Positions 25,746 through 39,602 of a stretch of 64,000 nt of DNA are shown in pieces. Within the stretch, counting starts at the first letter, position 1; every line of letters begins with the position of its first letter. The translations under genes and the position numbers were made by a program. Location of the stretch: positions 93,144,991 to 93,208,990 of the forward strand of contig OZ035961.1 in assembly GCA_964034945.1 (NCBI GenBank), written 5' to 3'. The notes below the pieces were generated by a model that worked only from the letters and a program-made list of their open reading frames with translations, was not told where the DNA came from and ran no database searches. The DNA comes from Chrysopilus asiliformis (taxonomy: Eukaryota; Arthropoda; Insecta; Diptera; Rhagionidae).

Positions 25746-28550
25746 CTAATTTCGATTAGAAACGGATAGATGTCGCCCCTTTTGGAAAAACGCTTTGATA
25801 TTCTTATTTTTAAAAGTATACTCATATAATTTTAAATGTCTAGGTTAGTCTCATTATTCAATTATATCCCTGTAAATTTTCAGAACCCTGGAGGGAACAG
25901 GGGGTAGGGGTGGTCGAATTTTGGTACGGATTTTTGCCCCGCCCGGATAAATGGCCTTGAACAAAACGAGCTTCAATTAAATGTATGTTGGAAAGAATAA
26001 TAAAAAAAATGCTACCGAAAATTAAATCCTGGACTGAGGATATGGCGTACAAACAATCGCAATCGAGAATCTAGTCGTTGTGAAAGGAAAACGTCAACGA
26101 CCGATCGTCAAACGCAATCGTAATCGCAATTGTCAGTGTGATTCGGGCATTAGTTAAAACTGGGGATTGGCAATCAGTGAAATGTTATATTTTAGGCTAA
26201 AATTGATTTAGGCATCCGTACATATCAAAATTAAGACCAAATGAGACATCTATCCGCACCCCAAACTATGCCAACTATCCTTCTTGAAACGGATAGATGG
26301 CTTTTCCAGTTTTTTAAATTTCGCTTCACAAATATTCAAACTAACTATTAAATTGAAATAGTTACTATTTATTTAACGTGAACAAACCAAAAAAATATGA
26401 AATTGCTTTTAAAATCAGTTGTTACATAAAAATATTCTGACATCACAAAACATAATCAGCGATTTGTTGCTACAATTTAATTTTTTAAAAATCTGTCACA
26501 AATTTCATGGACATCGTTCTTGTTTGTAATTTTGTAAATATACTAGTGGCGGTATGGGTTTTATATTCCGTGATTTGTATCCGCTCTAGATAGTTTAGTT
26601 TAGCAGATTCACGCTTCAGGCAATCTATCCCACCGGGGTGTCTCTTCGTACCTTATCCTACTTCAGATTCGTTACCCCTGCCCTGGTTATTTACAATTCC
26701 AATATTAACCACCTAATCAATTGAAATCTCTTAACCTGATAATTTCATGCTATTGAAAATATAGTGTGAACAGCATAACAGAAGCCTATAATTATTACAA
26801 AATAAATCTTTTTTATATAAGACCATGTCGAACTTGAACAAATTTGAAGCTATAAGAATGAACATTTTAGCCGACAGGGCATACATAGTAACAAGCCTGT
26901 TTGCATAAAAGCATTCCATTTTCAATATGTTGTACAATCACTCGATTGGCTACAAGTTTCTGGGTTAACAAATAGGATTTGTACATTTCTTAAAGCTGGA
27001 TCCATTGCCTTGTGTGGCTGGTTAATTTATGTGATGCATATAAAATGAATGCCGTAGTTAGAATTATATTATTCCACGAAATCAGTGGCAATAGTTGCCA
27101 TTGGGGCACAACTTAGGCAATAAATTATTCCGAAATAATTAATAAAATGTAGCCGGAATTAGAACATCTAAGATATTACTTAAAGGAGAAATCTTATAGA
27201 ACTGTTGCAAAGCGGATTTTTCATTACTGAAATGCATTTCCGTCTATTCATTACAACCTCATCTTATGCTTAAATATATATTCAACTATTATTTCAAATC
27301 CACATAACAATATGGTCAAGATATGTTTTATGTCATGACTATTCGACTTACATATAAATAACATTCTTAGAAATTGTCCACGATTTTGTAAATGTGACAT
27401 GCATCGGCGCTCCGCAAGTGGACAATATCGGTTGTGGCTGGTGGACACTTTGATCCATGATCACCTTAAAATTTATCAAATCTGTCATTTTTTTTATTGA
27501 ACCTTTTTTTATTCATGTAACCTCATGTAACCTCGGTCAATCATACAACAAATGACCAACGAGCATACAATTTATTGACGAGGAAAAGCCTTTTGTCAGT
27601 TTAAAATTTATACTCCGCTCTATATTTTTATCGTGATATAAAAGTCAAACAACGACGTGTCGAAGTAATGAAATGATTTATGATGTCAATATTCGAAAGG
27701 CATTAGGCGGATGGGAAGATTTAAGGTAGGTACTGAAAAAAGTCATAGTTGTTTAATTGCACGGGACACGAATGAAATTTTACCTTCCCTTAACTTTAAA
27801 TACAACCACCAGCAATTAAAATATTGGAAGCAATTCAATACGTTGGGGTCTCTATCCGCAGATAAACAACTTCACACAAAAAACACTCAAAAATATCAAA
27901 AAAGTAAATCAAAACATGCAAAAAACTTTTCAAACTTCATCACCCTATACCCACATGCATTAAAATCATAGTTTTTAAATGTTATTCGACAAATTTTGTA
28001 TTTTGCTGCCAAATACGCTTAGTAATTAAGATATTTCGGTTACCTTTGATCCTGATCTATTCAGACTAAAGGTAGTCCACCGTGTTCCACATATTGGCAA
28101 CATTTTTGAAGGAAACTTAGTTTCTGATAACTTTAAAGCACTGGATAAATTTCTTTTACAGCTTCTTGCTGTCATGTTGCTCAGGTATGACTTTTCCAAT
28201 ATTTTACTATTTTTATGGTTAAGAAGAATTTTCGCGGTTTTCCAATTCACGATATGACATTTTCTGAGGCAGTCCATTTTGTCAATTCACCGGAAGAATT
28301 CTCTTCCTGTGGAAAGATGTCAATTAACTTAAAAAAATACTTTTTATATAAAATAGGTTTTGGTCTGTTGCACAGAAAGCTTTAAGCGCTACATAATTTG
28401 TTGAAGCCAAAAAAAACCCCGGTTTCTTGTAACCTTAGACTTTTTGTATCCTTCCCCTACTCCTCATCACACTTTCGCGATTTTTCGTATGGTGTTTAAT
28501 GCCGCCGTCACACTATTGCCAACCACCGCTCCATTCCCCCTGAAAGACCA
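25746..28550. other. No gene seen
   Basis: Two copies of 'gaaacggatagatg' (25760, 26287) hint at an old repeat. Several AT-rich open frames of 60-86 codons have no recognisable features. Near 28480-28520 there is a scrap shared with 14320 and 46980. Confidence 0.35.
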
Positions 28551-28705
28551 TGTTCAGATTGGTTGAAATAGTCCGCCTAATTCTGACAGAAACTGGCAAC
28601 GTTAGGGCAAGGTGAGGAAGTGGGACTGAGCCCCAATTCCTCACCTTGCCCTAATGTTACCAGTTTCTGTCAGAATTAGGCGGACTATTTCAACCAATGT
28701 GAACA
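28551..28705. mobile_element. 155-bp foldback element
   Basis: The arms pair over about 65 bp with very few mismatches. The left arm includes TTGGTTGAAATAGTCCGCC and GCAAGGTGAGGA; the right arm is the inverse. The spacer is about 15 bp. It is much richer in GC than its flanks, and no clear target duplication could be read. Confidence 0.75.
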
Positions 28706-31600
28706 GGCTCAAATGTGATGTACATTTGAGACCACCCCAAAGTTAGGGTGACCACATGTTGTGAATTAGCCCGGACAGTCCTAGATTCAGGCATGTTGTC
28801 TTGAATTTTAGTCCCGGATTATTAACTATAGTCTTAAAACCTGCACGGTTTCACCTGCGGCGCAAGTTTCTTTCCAAAAAAAACTCTCCTGCGGTGCATT
28901 ATAAAATGTTTGACTTATTCTGTTCTAAAGAAAAAAGATACCACAAAAAATCACTTTTTATGGGAAAAAAGGGCGTAGGCTTTCTTTCGCAGATGTCACT
29001 TTTCCTTCTGTCGTATTTTTCGATTAACTTGGCATTGAAAATGTCCCCTTTCTCAACTCCGTCCCTGTACCGGATTCTCCAAAAAAAAAATTCTCACTCC
29101 ACCCATAGTAGACTTCTCTACCACCTTCTTTATATCCTGCTGCGCCATTATTGGTAGGAATTTTTGGATATGCGAATTACATCGAAAAGTAATTTTGCAA
29201 TTTTTCCAAAAATGGTTGATGGCATTTAAAAATTGATTAACGCCGAAATTTATACGGGTGTGCGTTATGGTCAGAAGACCAGTTTAAAATAATTGATCAA
29301 ATCCTTCCCAACGGCTGATAAAACAATTAAATTTTTTTGACTTTATACAACCCACATTAAAAAATTAAATTTTCAGCAATTTTTTAGTAGAAAAAATTAG
29401 GATCACAGTGTGGTTTGGCTAAATAGCAAAACTATTTACAAAAGAAAAACATCTTCAATAAAAAAATCCTCTGATAAAACCAATCTAAAGTCCTTTAATA
29501 CACATTCCAAAGTTTGCAGATCACTTTTCAAAAGATTCTGTTTGATAAAATATGTAGTATGTCTATTTTTATACGTAAGTGTGGACAAAAGATATAAAGC
29601 TTTAGTAAATAAATAACAAATGGAAACTTTTAGGTTCACCAGCACGATTTTATCAAACCAATCGATAAATTTTTATTCGTAGGCTGAATTCCCTATAAGA
29701 AGAAGAATTAGCTATCGAACCCTCCATTATATATACTTATTCAAACATTGATTTGTTTCGCTTCTTTGACCTTTCTATTTACTTTTAAAGCTTTTCAGGG
29801 CTATTTTCATCCCCCCGAATAATCAAATTTGATGGCATTTTCCTACAAATTTCTCTATTATTAGTCGTTTCGATTTAAATATAGATTCATTAAGTAGATC
29901 TTAAAGTTTTTAAATGGGTCAAACTGTCTATCGTGTTCTAGCGTTTTGCTCAACTTAAATTAATCTCGAAAGGAACACTTAAGTAGCAAAAATGCTCATC
30001 AATTTGGAAAACATACAAACGGCAGAAAATTGACATCCACCGTCGAATTGATTGAAAACTACCCAAATCAAAAGCGAAAACTGAAAAGTGAAAAGTTTTC
30101 CGACACACAAAATGCCACAGGTATATACTTCAGAAATTGAGAGTCACTTCTACCACGATAATCGAACTGAGCAAAATTGAACTAATATTGCCAATCAATT
30201 TGAGTTATTTATGCTTGATTTAATTTCCTATCGTATCGTATTTGGCCAGAGATTTTCATGTTTTCCATCCCATCATCAGGCACTTTTCCCTCATTCCCGC
30301 CGTGGAAATGATGCTGAGTGGCATGAAATGGATGTCTCAGTGACACATAAAAAACCATCGTATATAACATTCAACCTTCAATACTATAGCTACGCATCTA
30401 TTTTTGTTTTCAATTTGGCAAATGATCAATTCCGATGAGACGACATTTTTCACGAGGGAAAACAAGAATCAGAGGAAATCTACCAACGTTTGAAACACAT
30501 GTACAAAACGAGGTGTTCAACTGAGGTGAGTGAGTGACGCCTGGCAAAATCATATGTGATAAAACATAGAAGGAAGGAATCAAACACGCTGGAAAACCCA
30601 TGGCACACACAACCTACATGTGCAAGCCCCAGCATATGCCGTGAGAGAAATATATAAAGCATGAGAAAATTTGAGGAAAAACATGGACAGCAAAGGGAAA
30701 CATGTATGTTGAAAAATGCCTGGCATAACAGTTTGTTCTGAATTTGGTTTTACAGCAGAGATGCAAGGGGAATTGCACATCATCAGCCCGCTCAACCGAG
30801 TTCATATTTCCCGGAAGAATAGCAAACGAAGCAGCACAAACCATCTATCCAGGCATTGAAATATTCAAGCATCCATCCACGTTCTACAGAAGGACGAACC
30901 CAATTTCGGGTGGGTCCGCCCACCCAAACTCATGCCCTCTTTGAAACCAAAGCCGTGTTGTAAATCCTACCCGGACCCGTTTGGATCCTGCTAACTGTCA
31001 AATCAACTGGGCTAGTATATTAGGACGTCCTCGTCGGATGAGTTTATGTTTGCCGTTCCGGGCAAAGATCCGGCGAATGTGAACATCCAGAGCCCTAATG
31101 CACGATGTGTTGTGTTGAGCAGACTCACTGATAAATATTTGTTGGAAGCCCGTTCAGGTCGCTGATGGGGGAGATTGTGATGGATAGAAGGTATGGGGGA
31201 GGGGTGTTATAGCTCTTTATTGAATTGATACAATGTTATATAGGGGAATTTCAATTTATTTGATTTAACAAGTGCTGCTCTATCACGGAAATAGGTCAAT
31301 TGGAATCGTAAAAGGCATTATATGAAAGTCGAGAATATTTTGGAAAGTACACGGAAACAAGAGGATTACTGTCCAAGGGAAAGGTCGCAGGGTCGGGAAT
31401 GATATTAAATCCAATGTACTTTTAATATAGGGTAAGCATGGACCCACGAAAATCACAAATCAATGGACACAACTCCCATTCTCCCCCTCGTGAATTTCTT
31501 TCGATTTTTTTCTATGGTTGAGGGCTGTATTAAAATACATTACACTTTCATCTCCAAAACAATTTTTTTTTCTGCAACAAAGCTTTTAGTTTTACATAAA
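28706..31600. other. No gene seen; locally less AT-rich
   Basis: Between about 30230 and 31200 the base composition is more balanced and the text non-repetitive. This is what regulatory DNA or an unrecognised non-coding exon might look like, but no coding exon chain could be built. A TTG-headed open frame at 28801-29157 has no family motif and is not called. Confidence 0.3.
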
Positions 31601-32071
31601 TCATACTAATATATAAAAATGAGTTGGTGTCTGTCTGTCTGTCTGTCTGTTCCTCTTTCACGCAAAAACGGCTGAACCAATTGACTTGAAATTTGGCATG
31701 AGTGTCTGTGGTAGTTCTGGTTCCAACATAGGCATACGGAAAAGTAGCCCGAGAGGTGGGGGGAGTAAGGGGAGGGGTTAAGTCATCTCGAAACTTAGTT
31801 TTTGCGCAATGTTATCCTTTCGCGGGGAAACTACTGAACCGATTGGCCTGAAATTTTGCAGATGTTCGTCGGAGGTCCAGCCCCAACATAGACCCATTAA
31901 AAAGTAGCCCAACAGGTGGGGGAGTAAGGGGAGGGAGTAAAGAAAATCCGAATCTTTTAAAGAAAAACACGGACAACTTATTCTATCTAATTTATTGCCA
32001 ATTGAATTTTGTTTTCTTAGATTTTGCTCTACTCACGCTTTTAGCCGGGCATAGCCGAGTCCAAATTCTAG
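31601..32071 (+). mobile_element. Non-autonomous Helitron, second copy
   Basis: It starts with the same TCATACTAATATATAAAAAT as the copy at 12996 and ends in CTAG after a GC-rich hairpin-like stretch (GCCGGGCATAGCCGAG). It lies between A (31600) and T (32072). The right third differs from the other copy, suggesting separate 3' segments or sequence decay. Confidence 0.75.
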
Positions 32072-34101
32072 TTAAATATAAAATTGCAACATTTGTAGGG
32101 CATTGCAACCCCTCAACAGCATAAACCCTTGCCTGGTAATACTCTTAACTCTTGGTATTGTAGCTATCGATAACTAATTTCGGAAGAACATTGCACGAGA
32201 TGTTTGAAAAAAAAATATTTTTTACATATTTTTTCCGAAACTAAATATTGCTGAGGAAACTAAATATTGCTTGAGGTATTTGAAAAAAATATTATTTTTT
32301 ACATATTTTTTTTAAAACTAAATATTGGTGAGGAAAGTTTTGTGTTGATCAGAACTGATATTGTTCTTTATATTTCCTTTGGCTAATGATAATTTTTCTA
32401 ATTTTTAATTTCCATGATTCTACTTATTTGATATTTTTTGAACGTATAAATAAACGAGGATATGATCAAGTTTTACCCTTCTTACCCTAATCAAAGCAGC
32501 ACGACAAAAACATTTCTCGTGTGCGCCTGGGAAAATTCGTTATGGCTGTGAGAAAACAGGGATTTCTGGCACAGGAAAAAATATCTCTCACTGTTTTTTC
32601 CGTAACCTCAACCCCCACCGACCCCCTCTTCCCTTAACGCATTCAATTCATGTTCGGTGTTTATGTACTGTTTGTAATACTAACTTCAGTTACCAAGTCC
32701 TGATTCGTCCTGCTCCCCTCCAGCCGCCCTTAACCATCGACAAAGACTACATTCTTCGACTCCGCACGGTGACCTATGCCTTGGAACTTGACTTGGAAAG
32801 CTACTTTTACGAGTACTTTGCTTTAGTGTGTTTGCTCTCCCGGGTCTCATCGTCGTGTCGATTCGATTCCGTTGAGGGCGGTGGGTGGAAAATGTAGCCT
32901 TGTTTGCTTTATGTCGGGTCGGATTGGGTCGTTTGGTGTTTATCCCGGCAACATTTTTGCTCTGGTAAGTACGCCCTGCTGGGCCGAATTCTTAAACAGA
33001 TGGCAGGGGTAAAATGCTTTAAACGTTGACAAATTTTGAGCAAAAGCGCCACCACTAAATCCAGCACCCGCAGCAAGCAACAAAGTTAAGAAATGGAATT
33101 ATTAAAAAGAGGTTTTCATCAGTTGCCGTTCCCCATTGCCACAAGGTTTACATTTCTAATTAGCGAGAAAACCAGGGAATATTTTTGCATTGTTTATCGT
33201 TTTTATCTTGTTAGAACAATTTTGTTACTCAAACAACATTTAGGTAATTAATTAATTAAACTTTATTATGCGGTTATACTTCTCAAAATAATACTTTTAA
33301 CTAAATTAACAAATTTAGACACCGAATCGTGTTTTTACGTAAAATTCAATTTTTGAAAACATCTGAGAAATCGAATTATTCAGATAGCTCTGAAAATCCA
33401 TTCGTTACTGGAAATGCTCTGAAAATCATTAAGACTTTTATTTCACTTTCATTTCATGACGCCCAGTCACGATTAAGTTCGAAAATTTAGTGAATTCAGC
33501 TCAGAGGATGTAATTTACGTAAAAATCAATATCTCAGTTACTTACCTAATGTTTCTGATGGACGATTTTCATTATTCATACGTTTGTCGAGTGTTTGAAA
33601 ACGTTTTTATTACAAGTTTTCTTGTGTAAAAAGAAAACTCATAAAACATTGTTTTCTATGATGAAAGTTTTCCTATTAACATAAAAGTGGAAAGTATTTT
33701 CTCCTCTTTCTGGAGCCTCACAGTTGTTGCCCCATTTAAAAGACTTATAAAAAGAGATTTATTGCTTTCCTAGTAGCACTATAATTTTTTTTTCTGTGCG
33801 TTTTGTAATCACAGTCAAGTGTTTAAACAAAAACATTTGAAGGTATTTAAAAAAAAGAAAAAAAAAACACTTTTTTTCAATATTTTTTTTAAATTTTAAT
33901 TTGGGTGCTATAGAAGGTAAGGTATACTCCTGATAAATTTATACCCCATGAGAAATATAATTTACTCTCAAATTCCAGATTTTTATTTAGTTTTAAGAAA
34001 AAAATTTCTGTTTTCGTTCATACTACTTTTTTATTCTATGAGTTTGTTCAAATAAATTGTGACATAATTAAAAAGTTAAAATTAAATTGTAATTTTCTTG
34101 A
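32072..34101. other. No gene proven; possible non-coding exon end near 32964
   Basis: At 32780-32964 the DNA is GC-balanced and non-repetitive, and ends in TTTGCTCTG|GTAAGTACG, a strong donor. It may be a non-coding first exon of a downstream rightward gene, possibly the pseudokinase 15 kb away. No initiator or reading frame supports it further. The remainder is AT-rich. Confidence 0.25.
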
Positions 34102-34627
34102 TGCCGGCTCCACACTCTTGGCGAATGCAGGCGACTCATCACTATCATAGTTGTCAGGTTGGGCAGTTCTTCGTAAATTAAGTTACACTTTTTTTATTTA
34201 TACGATTTAAAATTCCGGTCGAAGATATAAAATATCGTCGGCTAAGAGTGAAATTGTGCTAAGTCCATTATACCAAATTTTGCAGAAGAGCAATAAAAAA
34301 CCTTGTTAAACCAATTTAATTTTCATTTAAAGAAAACAGAGTCTCATTTAAAGAAAATTGAACCCAATTTAATTCTCATTTAAAGAAAAATCAGTGTTAT
34401 TGAAACAGAATTAAAACGATTTAACAAGGTTTTTATTGCTCTTCTGGAAAATTATACCAAATGGACTTAGCACAATTTCACTTTTAGCAGACGATATGTA
34501 AGATGTGATAACGAAAACCAGAGTTTTTAACCCAGAAAATAGAGTTTTTAGCACGATAAAAAAAATGTAATTCAATTCTGGCAACCTTGGCCGCGATTCG
34601 CATTCATTCGCCAAGAGTGTGGGCTGG
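34102..34627. mobile_element. Foldback MITE, 34-kb copy of the GGCTCCACACTCTTGG family
   Basis: Outer ends carry CACACTCTTGGCGAATG in inverted orientation. Inner arms pair too: 'gtgaaattgtgctaagtcc' through 'agagcaataaaaaaccttg' on the left has its inverse on the right. Small repeats of 'catttaaagaaaa' fill the centre. Ends and inner text match copies at 4124 and 50641. The right border is decayed, so the target duplication is unclear. Confidence 0.7.
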
Positions 34628-35129
34628 TTTTACTAATCAACAAATATCAATTTTATAAATTGATAAAATAGTCAAAACACAAATAGAAATCTGGAAAACA
34701 AAAAAAATTATTATATCATCACGGGCGTTTTATCTTGGCAGATTTTGACATTATCAGCAGTTTATGATCACAACAGGGTAACTCGTTTAATATACATATA
34801 ATCCTCATACGACACATGGATTAAATGAAGGGCGATTTTTTATCACATTGCATGCATGATTATAAAAGCCCCGGAAAAGCTTATAAAACACTTATTTTAT
34901 CACGACGATTAATTGGATTTGCGCAATAATTTCTAACAATGATACAACAATATCATAGTTCACCACTGCTAATGTGTAATTGTAAAATTTTACATTAAAT
35001 CAACACCAAATTAATTAATGTCCGTATTTGCATTACCATAGAGATTATAGCAACTTAGATTATGGCAAGTTTTTGTTTGTAAATTATTTGGCGATTTGTT
35101 AATCAATGAAAACCCATTTTTTAATGATA

Positions 35130-35282
35130 CAATAAAACCTGTATAAGCCTGACTCAATAGACAAATTTTCGGCTTACATAGGTTCATTTATCACGGAAAA
35201 CAAAATCATGGGATTTCCAAAGGTGTGCGGCTTAGACAAGTTTCCGGCTTATCCAGGGTCCGGCTTATACAGATTCTACTAT
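35130..35282. mobile_element. Short pogo-like MITE
   Basis: Left text 'aaaacctgtataagcctga' and right text 'ccggcttatacagattcta' are diverged inverted copies. 'cggctta' recurs inside at 35172, 35228, 35245 and 35261. A similar end ('acctttataagccgg') is at 44223. The style of the ends resembles Tc1/pogo-type elements, but borders are approximate. Confidence 0.45.
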
Positions 35283-35428
35283 ATTTGTATTTTGTAAATA
35301 TTTACTGACAACCAAATTGTAAATTATAAAACGAATTACTTTGAAAAGCTAATCATATTTATACCATCATAAATTTGCTTAATAACGGAAATTATCCTCT
35401 ATAAATCCATACATTGTTATTATGATAA

Positions 35429-35476
35429 TGCTACATTTACACGAATGACAAATTTGTCATTCGTGTAAATGTAGCA
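35429..35476. mobile_element. 48-bp perfect palindrome made of MITE ends only
   Basis: TGCTACATTTACACGAATGA and its exact inverse meet head to head through AAATTT. TAA flanks both sides (35426-35428, 35477-35479). The arm is identical to the ends of the 384-bp element at 59407-59790, so this is the same family with everything internal missing. Confidence 0.8.
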
Positions 35477-36924
35477 TAAGTTTGCACTCGCAGTAAACTA
35501 ATTTCAGGATTTCGATATTACATGTTATTACTTATCTATATGATATCGGCTTATTCACAGATAAAATTGTAATCTTCTTAATTTATGATTTAAAAGAACT
35601 TCTCATATACGTTCGGTATTTTGAGGTGTTCATTTAATAAACGAAAATTAAGTTTTTCTCCGTTTTTCTTATAGCGGCGTAAATTTAATGTTTTCCGATA
35701 AATTTCCTCAAATAATAATTTTAAATGCTTTTAAACACTCGCACAATAATTGGCGTCCTTTTATATCAATTAAGAACTGCAGATTTTATTGAAAACCATA
35801 TAATCATAAAATTTTACGAGCAAGTTAAAAAAAAGTGGTCCAACGCATGAGAAAAATTAACACTATAAATCATGTACAACTTGTAGATTGTAGATTTACC
35901 TTTTAATAAGAAAATCATATTTTTTAATTATAAAGTAGCTAACTCCATTAACTGCATGAGTTGAAAATATACATATTTTCTTAATAGCTCTATAAAATAA
36001 TATAGCGTTGCGATAACAAACACATTAAACTTTATTAGATGCCAGAGGCATTTTTCCTGCGGTAGGTACTCTGGTTAACCCAGAGTAGAACTTTTCGTCT
36101 ATCTTAATTATTGAAATTAAATTTCAATCAGATAACGAATGTGTATACATACAAGTATATGAGCATAAATAAGCATAAACTGCATTAAAGTTGGCAATTA
36201 TTCAAATTTCATGCAAAATACCAGACGAGCGTACTTCAATGCAAAATTTAAAGATTCCCAATGGATATCAACACAATCAATCAAATGAAACTATTCGCAT
36301 GTGCATAAATCGGAAACTATTCGTAAACGGTAAATATTATTTATTTTTTGTTTATATTTTGTGATTGGTAAAAAATATTTTTTCCGTAAAATAAAGTTTG
36401 AAGTAATCACAAATTTTAGGCCCATCTAGAAACTAAATGGAAGCGATGTCTAAATAAATAAAAAAATATGTCATAGTGGAATTTTATACTTATTTCCAAA
36501 AAATCGACATTGTTTACAAATAACAAAAATAATCATTCTCAAAATTTTGGTACACATTCCCAATTTTTTGAGAATCATTACTATAAAACTCCACTGTGCA
36601 GAATTTTACCATTTTTATAGCAATCGCCATCATCCAGTTGTTTCCGTGTGTTTATTTTTAAACTATTTTGAAAAAAATCTGTAACTTTCATTAGTTTATG
36701 TTTTTGCTGTCTCCACCTACAGTTCTACATGGTTTGTGAATCACAGATGAATTGCAAAATTTGTATGGTTTATTGTAACCCATCAACAGCAAAGAGCCCA
36801 ATATCAGTCTAGGCGTCTAGGGTATCTTTAATGTAACATTCACCGTCGCGCTGAATCCAGGCAAATGAATAACTACGATTCTCAGGTTGAAAGCTTTTAT
36901 ACTCTATATGATATATCATAAAAT

Positions 36925-37600
36925 GATTTACACCAGAGTGTTTGAGATGACAAAACATTTTGATTTCCGCATTTCCGTCAACCCGTCCGATTGCTTGTGA
37001 ACCACATAACTTTCGAAAGAATTGAGTTTGAAATGTTGTACAGTTGCGTTTCTAGTAAATAGTAAAGATAAGTTCTTCAACGGGCAAAAAGTTTTTTACA
37101 ATTTTCTCGAATACGGTGAGTCATAATGAAAAATTTACAAAGATAAAATGTGTTTAGAATATGATTTCACTTAACTTGTTCATACATCAAAATCCAGTTA
37201 AACCACTCCTTCTCCCTTCTTTCTTGAAAACGGTGCATAGTATCCACAAATTTGTAAAGACGAAATGTGTTTAAAATATAGTTCTACATAACTATTCTAG
37301 ACATCAAAATCTAATCCTATTAGTCCCTCCTCTCCCACACAAACGGATTTTTTTCATAAAAATTTTGTCTGCCCTCATATTTTTCATACTACAGTAGAAT
37401 CCCGATAATTCGTATTTCAAGGGACCAGCAAATTCATACGAATTAGCGGGATATACGAATTATCGGGGTACGAATTATCGGGATTCTACTGTATTTGACA
37501 ATTGGCCCGTGGCAATTATAGCTTTTCTTATGTTATTTATTAATTTTGTGATCACAACCAATAGCGTCTTAAGTCGACTTTCATGTGAAGTTAAAATAGT
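36925..37600. repeat. TCTG-headed dispersed repeat (copy 1) with nested MITE
   Basis: Begins near 'ttttgatttccgcatttcc', continues through 'ttgagtttgaaatgttgtac', two copies of a 'gtttaaaatatgattttacat'-type block and a 'cggattttttt' block, and ends with 'tttgacaattggcccgtgg' then 'gcttttcttatg'. It matches copies at 40885 and 46125. The pogo-like MITE at 37392-37491 is inserted near its right end. Confidence 0.6.
37392..37491. mobile_element. 100-bp pogo-like MITE
   Basis: The left end CAGTAGAATCCCGATAATTCG is inverted exactly at the right. TA flanks both sides (37390-37391, 37492-37493). The related repeat at about 46935 shows the uninterrupted site, where 'gtatttgacaattggcccc' runs without the insert, which confirms both borders. 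Confidence 0.85.
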
Positions 37601-39602
37601 CATTTTGAAGGTCCAAATACAGCTTATATTGACTATTGACTTAAGTCGACTTAAGCGGTTATTGCTTGTGACTTCAGAATTGAACTACGTTATTTTCCTT
37701 GTATCCATCTGAAAATTCAGGCTTGCGATATGGTACATATTTCCAAAAAAAGCCTCAACTTTAGGGCAAAACTTTCACATATTTTTTTTTGCTATTTAAA
37801 AACCATTTAAACACAATACAAAATAAATTACAATAATGAAATGTATATGTATATTATATTTGTTTAAATGATACGATTTGGTGCAATCTCCCTACTTTAA
37901 AATATGAATTAGCACTAAAATGCATTAGAATAATTGGAACAAGCATAAATTAAACACATAAATTGAACACATGCTATACATTTGTTAACATCATGTAATA
38001 CGATTAATAATAATAATAATAATTATGAATTATTGCTGCTTTTAAAAATGTTTATGTCATAAAATTTCACTTACAATATTTAGACAAGATTAATATATAT
38101 TTATAAGCTCGGTTGATATGTTGATGGCTGGTGGTTTTTTACGAGAAAAACCTCTGAAAATCTTTGCAAAATCCGTATGATTTTTCCTGCGGCAAATATA
38201 GATTTTGATGAATGTTGTTTGTTTTCAAAGTATTTTCGGCAAATTGCTGAATTAGATTTGGAAATTAAATTTTATGTGGCACTTTACACTATTTTATTCG
38301 CAATAATTTCGCATAGAAAAATTGTTTTTTTTTTAAATCTGTTTTTTATGTATTATCTATTTTAACCCGTCGGCTAGCGGAAGTTGGATTTTTATTAATG
38401 GAAATGCTACACGTCGTACGTTTACCACGAGAGTATTGTTTAGACTGGCAGTGGAACAATCAGCAACTAAAATAAAATTTGTATTTGAAACATTTAATAA
38501 AATGTTAGAACGAATAAAAAGTTTATTTTAATATTTTTTTCCTCTCCTCCTATTTTGAATTAGAACCAAATAGAACACTCAACAGTTGAGGCCCGGAATT
38601 ACAATTGAAATTTTTATACTGTATGGCGAATGTAACGTTTGCAGTGAAACTGATACATCGAATGAATTATTGGGTGGAATTAAAACTGCGAGGTTGAAAA
38701 TTTAATACCACTCCAAAGATAATAAAAGTAACAATTTGCACCACCTAATCAAAAATTGTATTCCATTATCGGTAAAATTAAGCGGTATTACGTAAAATCA
38801 CTCTTCAATCAATTGTCACTGCCTAAATTTTCTGATAACACCGAAAACTCTTCATTCAAAACTAGAAAAAAACCCACAAAAAATCTATTAGCAAAAAAAA
38901 ACTTGCGGACTCAGCTGAGATAGTGTTGGCGCACTTGAATCAATATCAAAATTAACAAAAATGCTTATAGTGCCAACGTACAAACCGCCAACCGAAAACT
39001 GATAAGAAATTTTCTCGTTCTAAAAAAAAACGCGATATGGCCACGATTTTATTAGTCCGCCTCGCGGAATACAACACTTCCCGCGCAGCGTCCAGGAAAA
39101 TTTCAATGTCAAGTAAGCAATTTCAATCAGTGAGATTTGGAGGCAAATCTTAGAATATAATTTCCCACAAATAAAATCCCGGTAAACTTTTATCAGTTAA
39201 TTAATCACCATGAGAAAATTAATTCTTCTACTGCTATTTTCCGAAACCACACGCGATTTCCCCAAACTATTGAAGGAAAATACTTCGAAAACTACCGAAC
39301 GAGGAAAACTTAATTCGCCTGGATTAATGCTTCTTCACCTTTCGGATAGAATTTTAACTGATCCAGACTTTAGCTAAAAAAAACTAAAGGAAAAACCGAT
39401 TAAAAGTTTTTCCTCATCGGCAGCTGTTGTGCGTGGAACTGAACTGCACTGATGGAAGGTTAAAGGAAAAATAATCAAAAGCAACATTTCGCCGGGATTG
39501 AATAGTCCTAGTGAGCAAGAGTCCTTTATACATTTGTATCCATTTCCCGTTTGGAGAGTTTTCCTATTGTTTTTCCTCGTTCTGTTTCTATAGCATAGCT
39601 AT
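37601..39602. other. No gene seen
   Basis: AT-rich. At about 39020-39120 there is a short GC-balanced piece ending in TCAA|GTAAGC, which could be a leader-exon end, but nothing else supports it. Confidence 0.3.

Noticed and set aside
28801..29157. 118-residue plus-strand frame
   Set aside because: It begins at TTG, has no family motif and no splice partners; likely chance.
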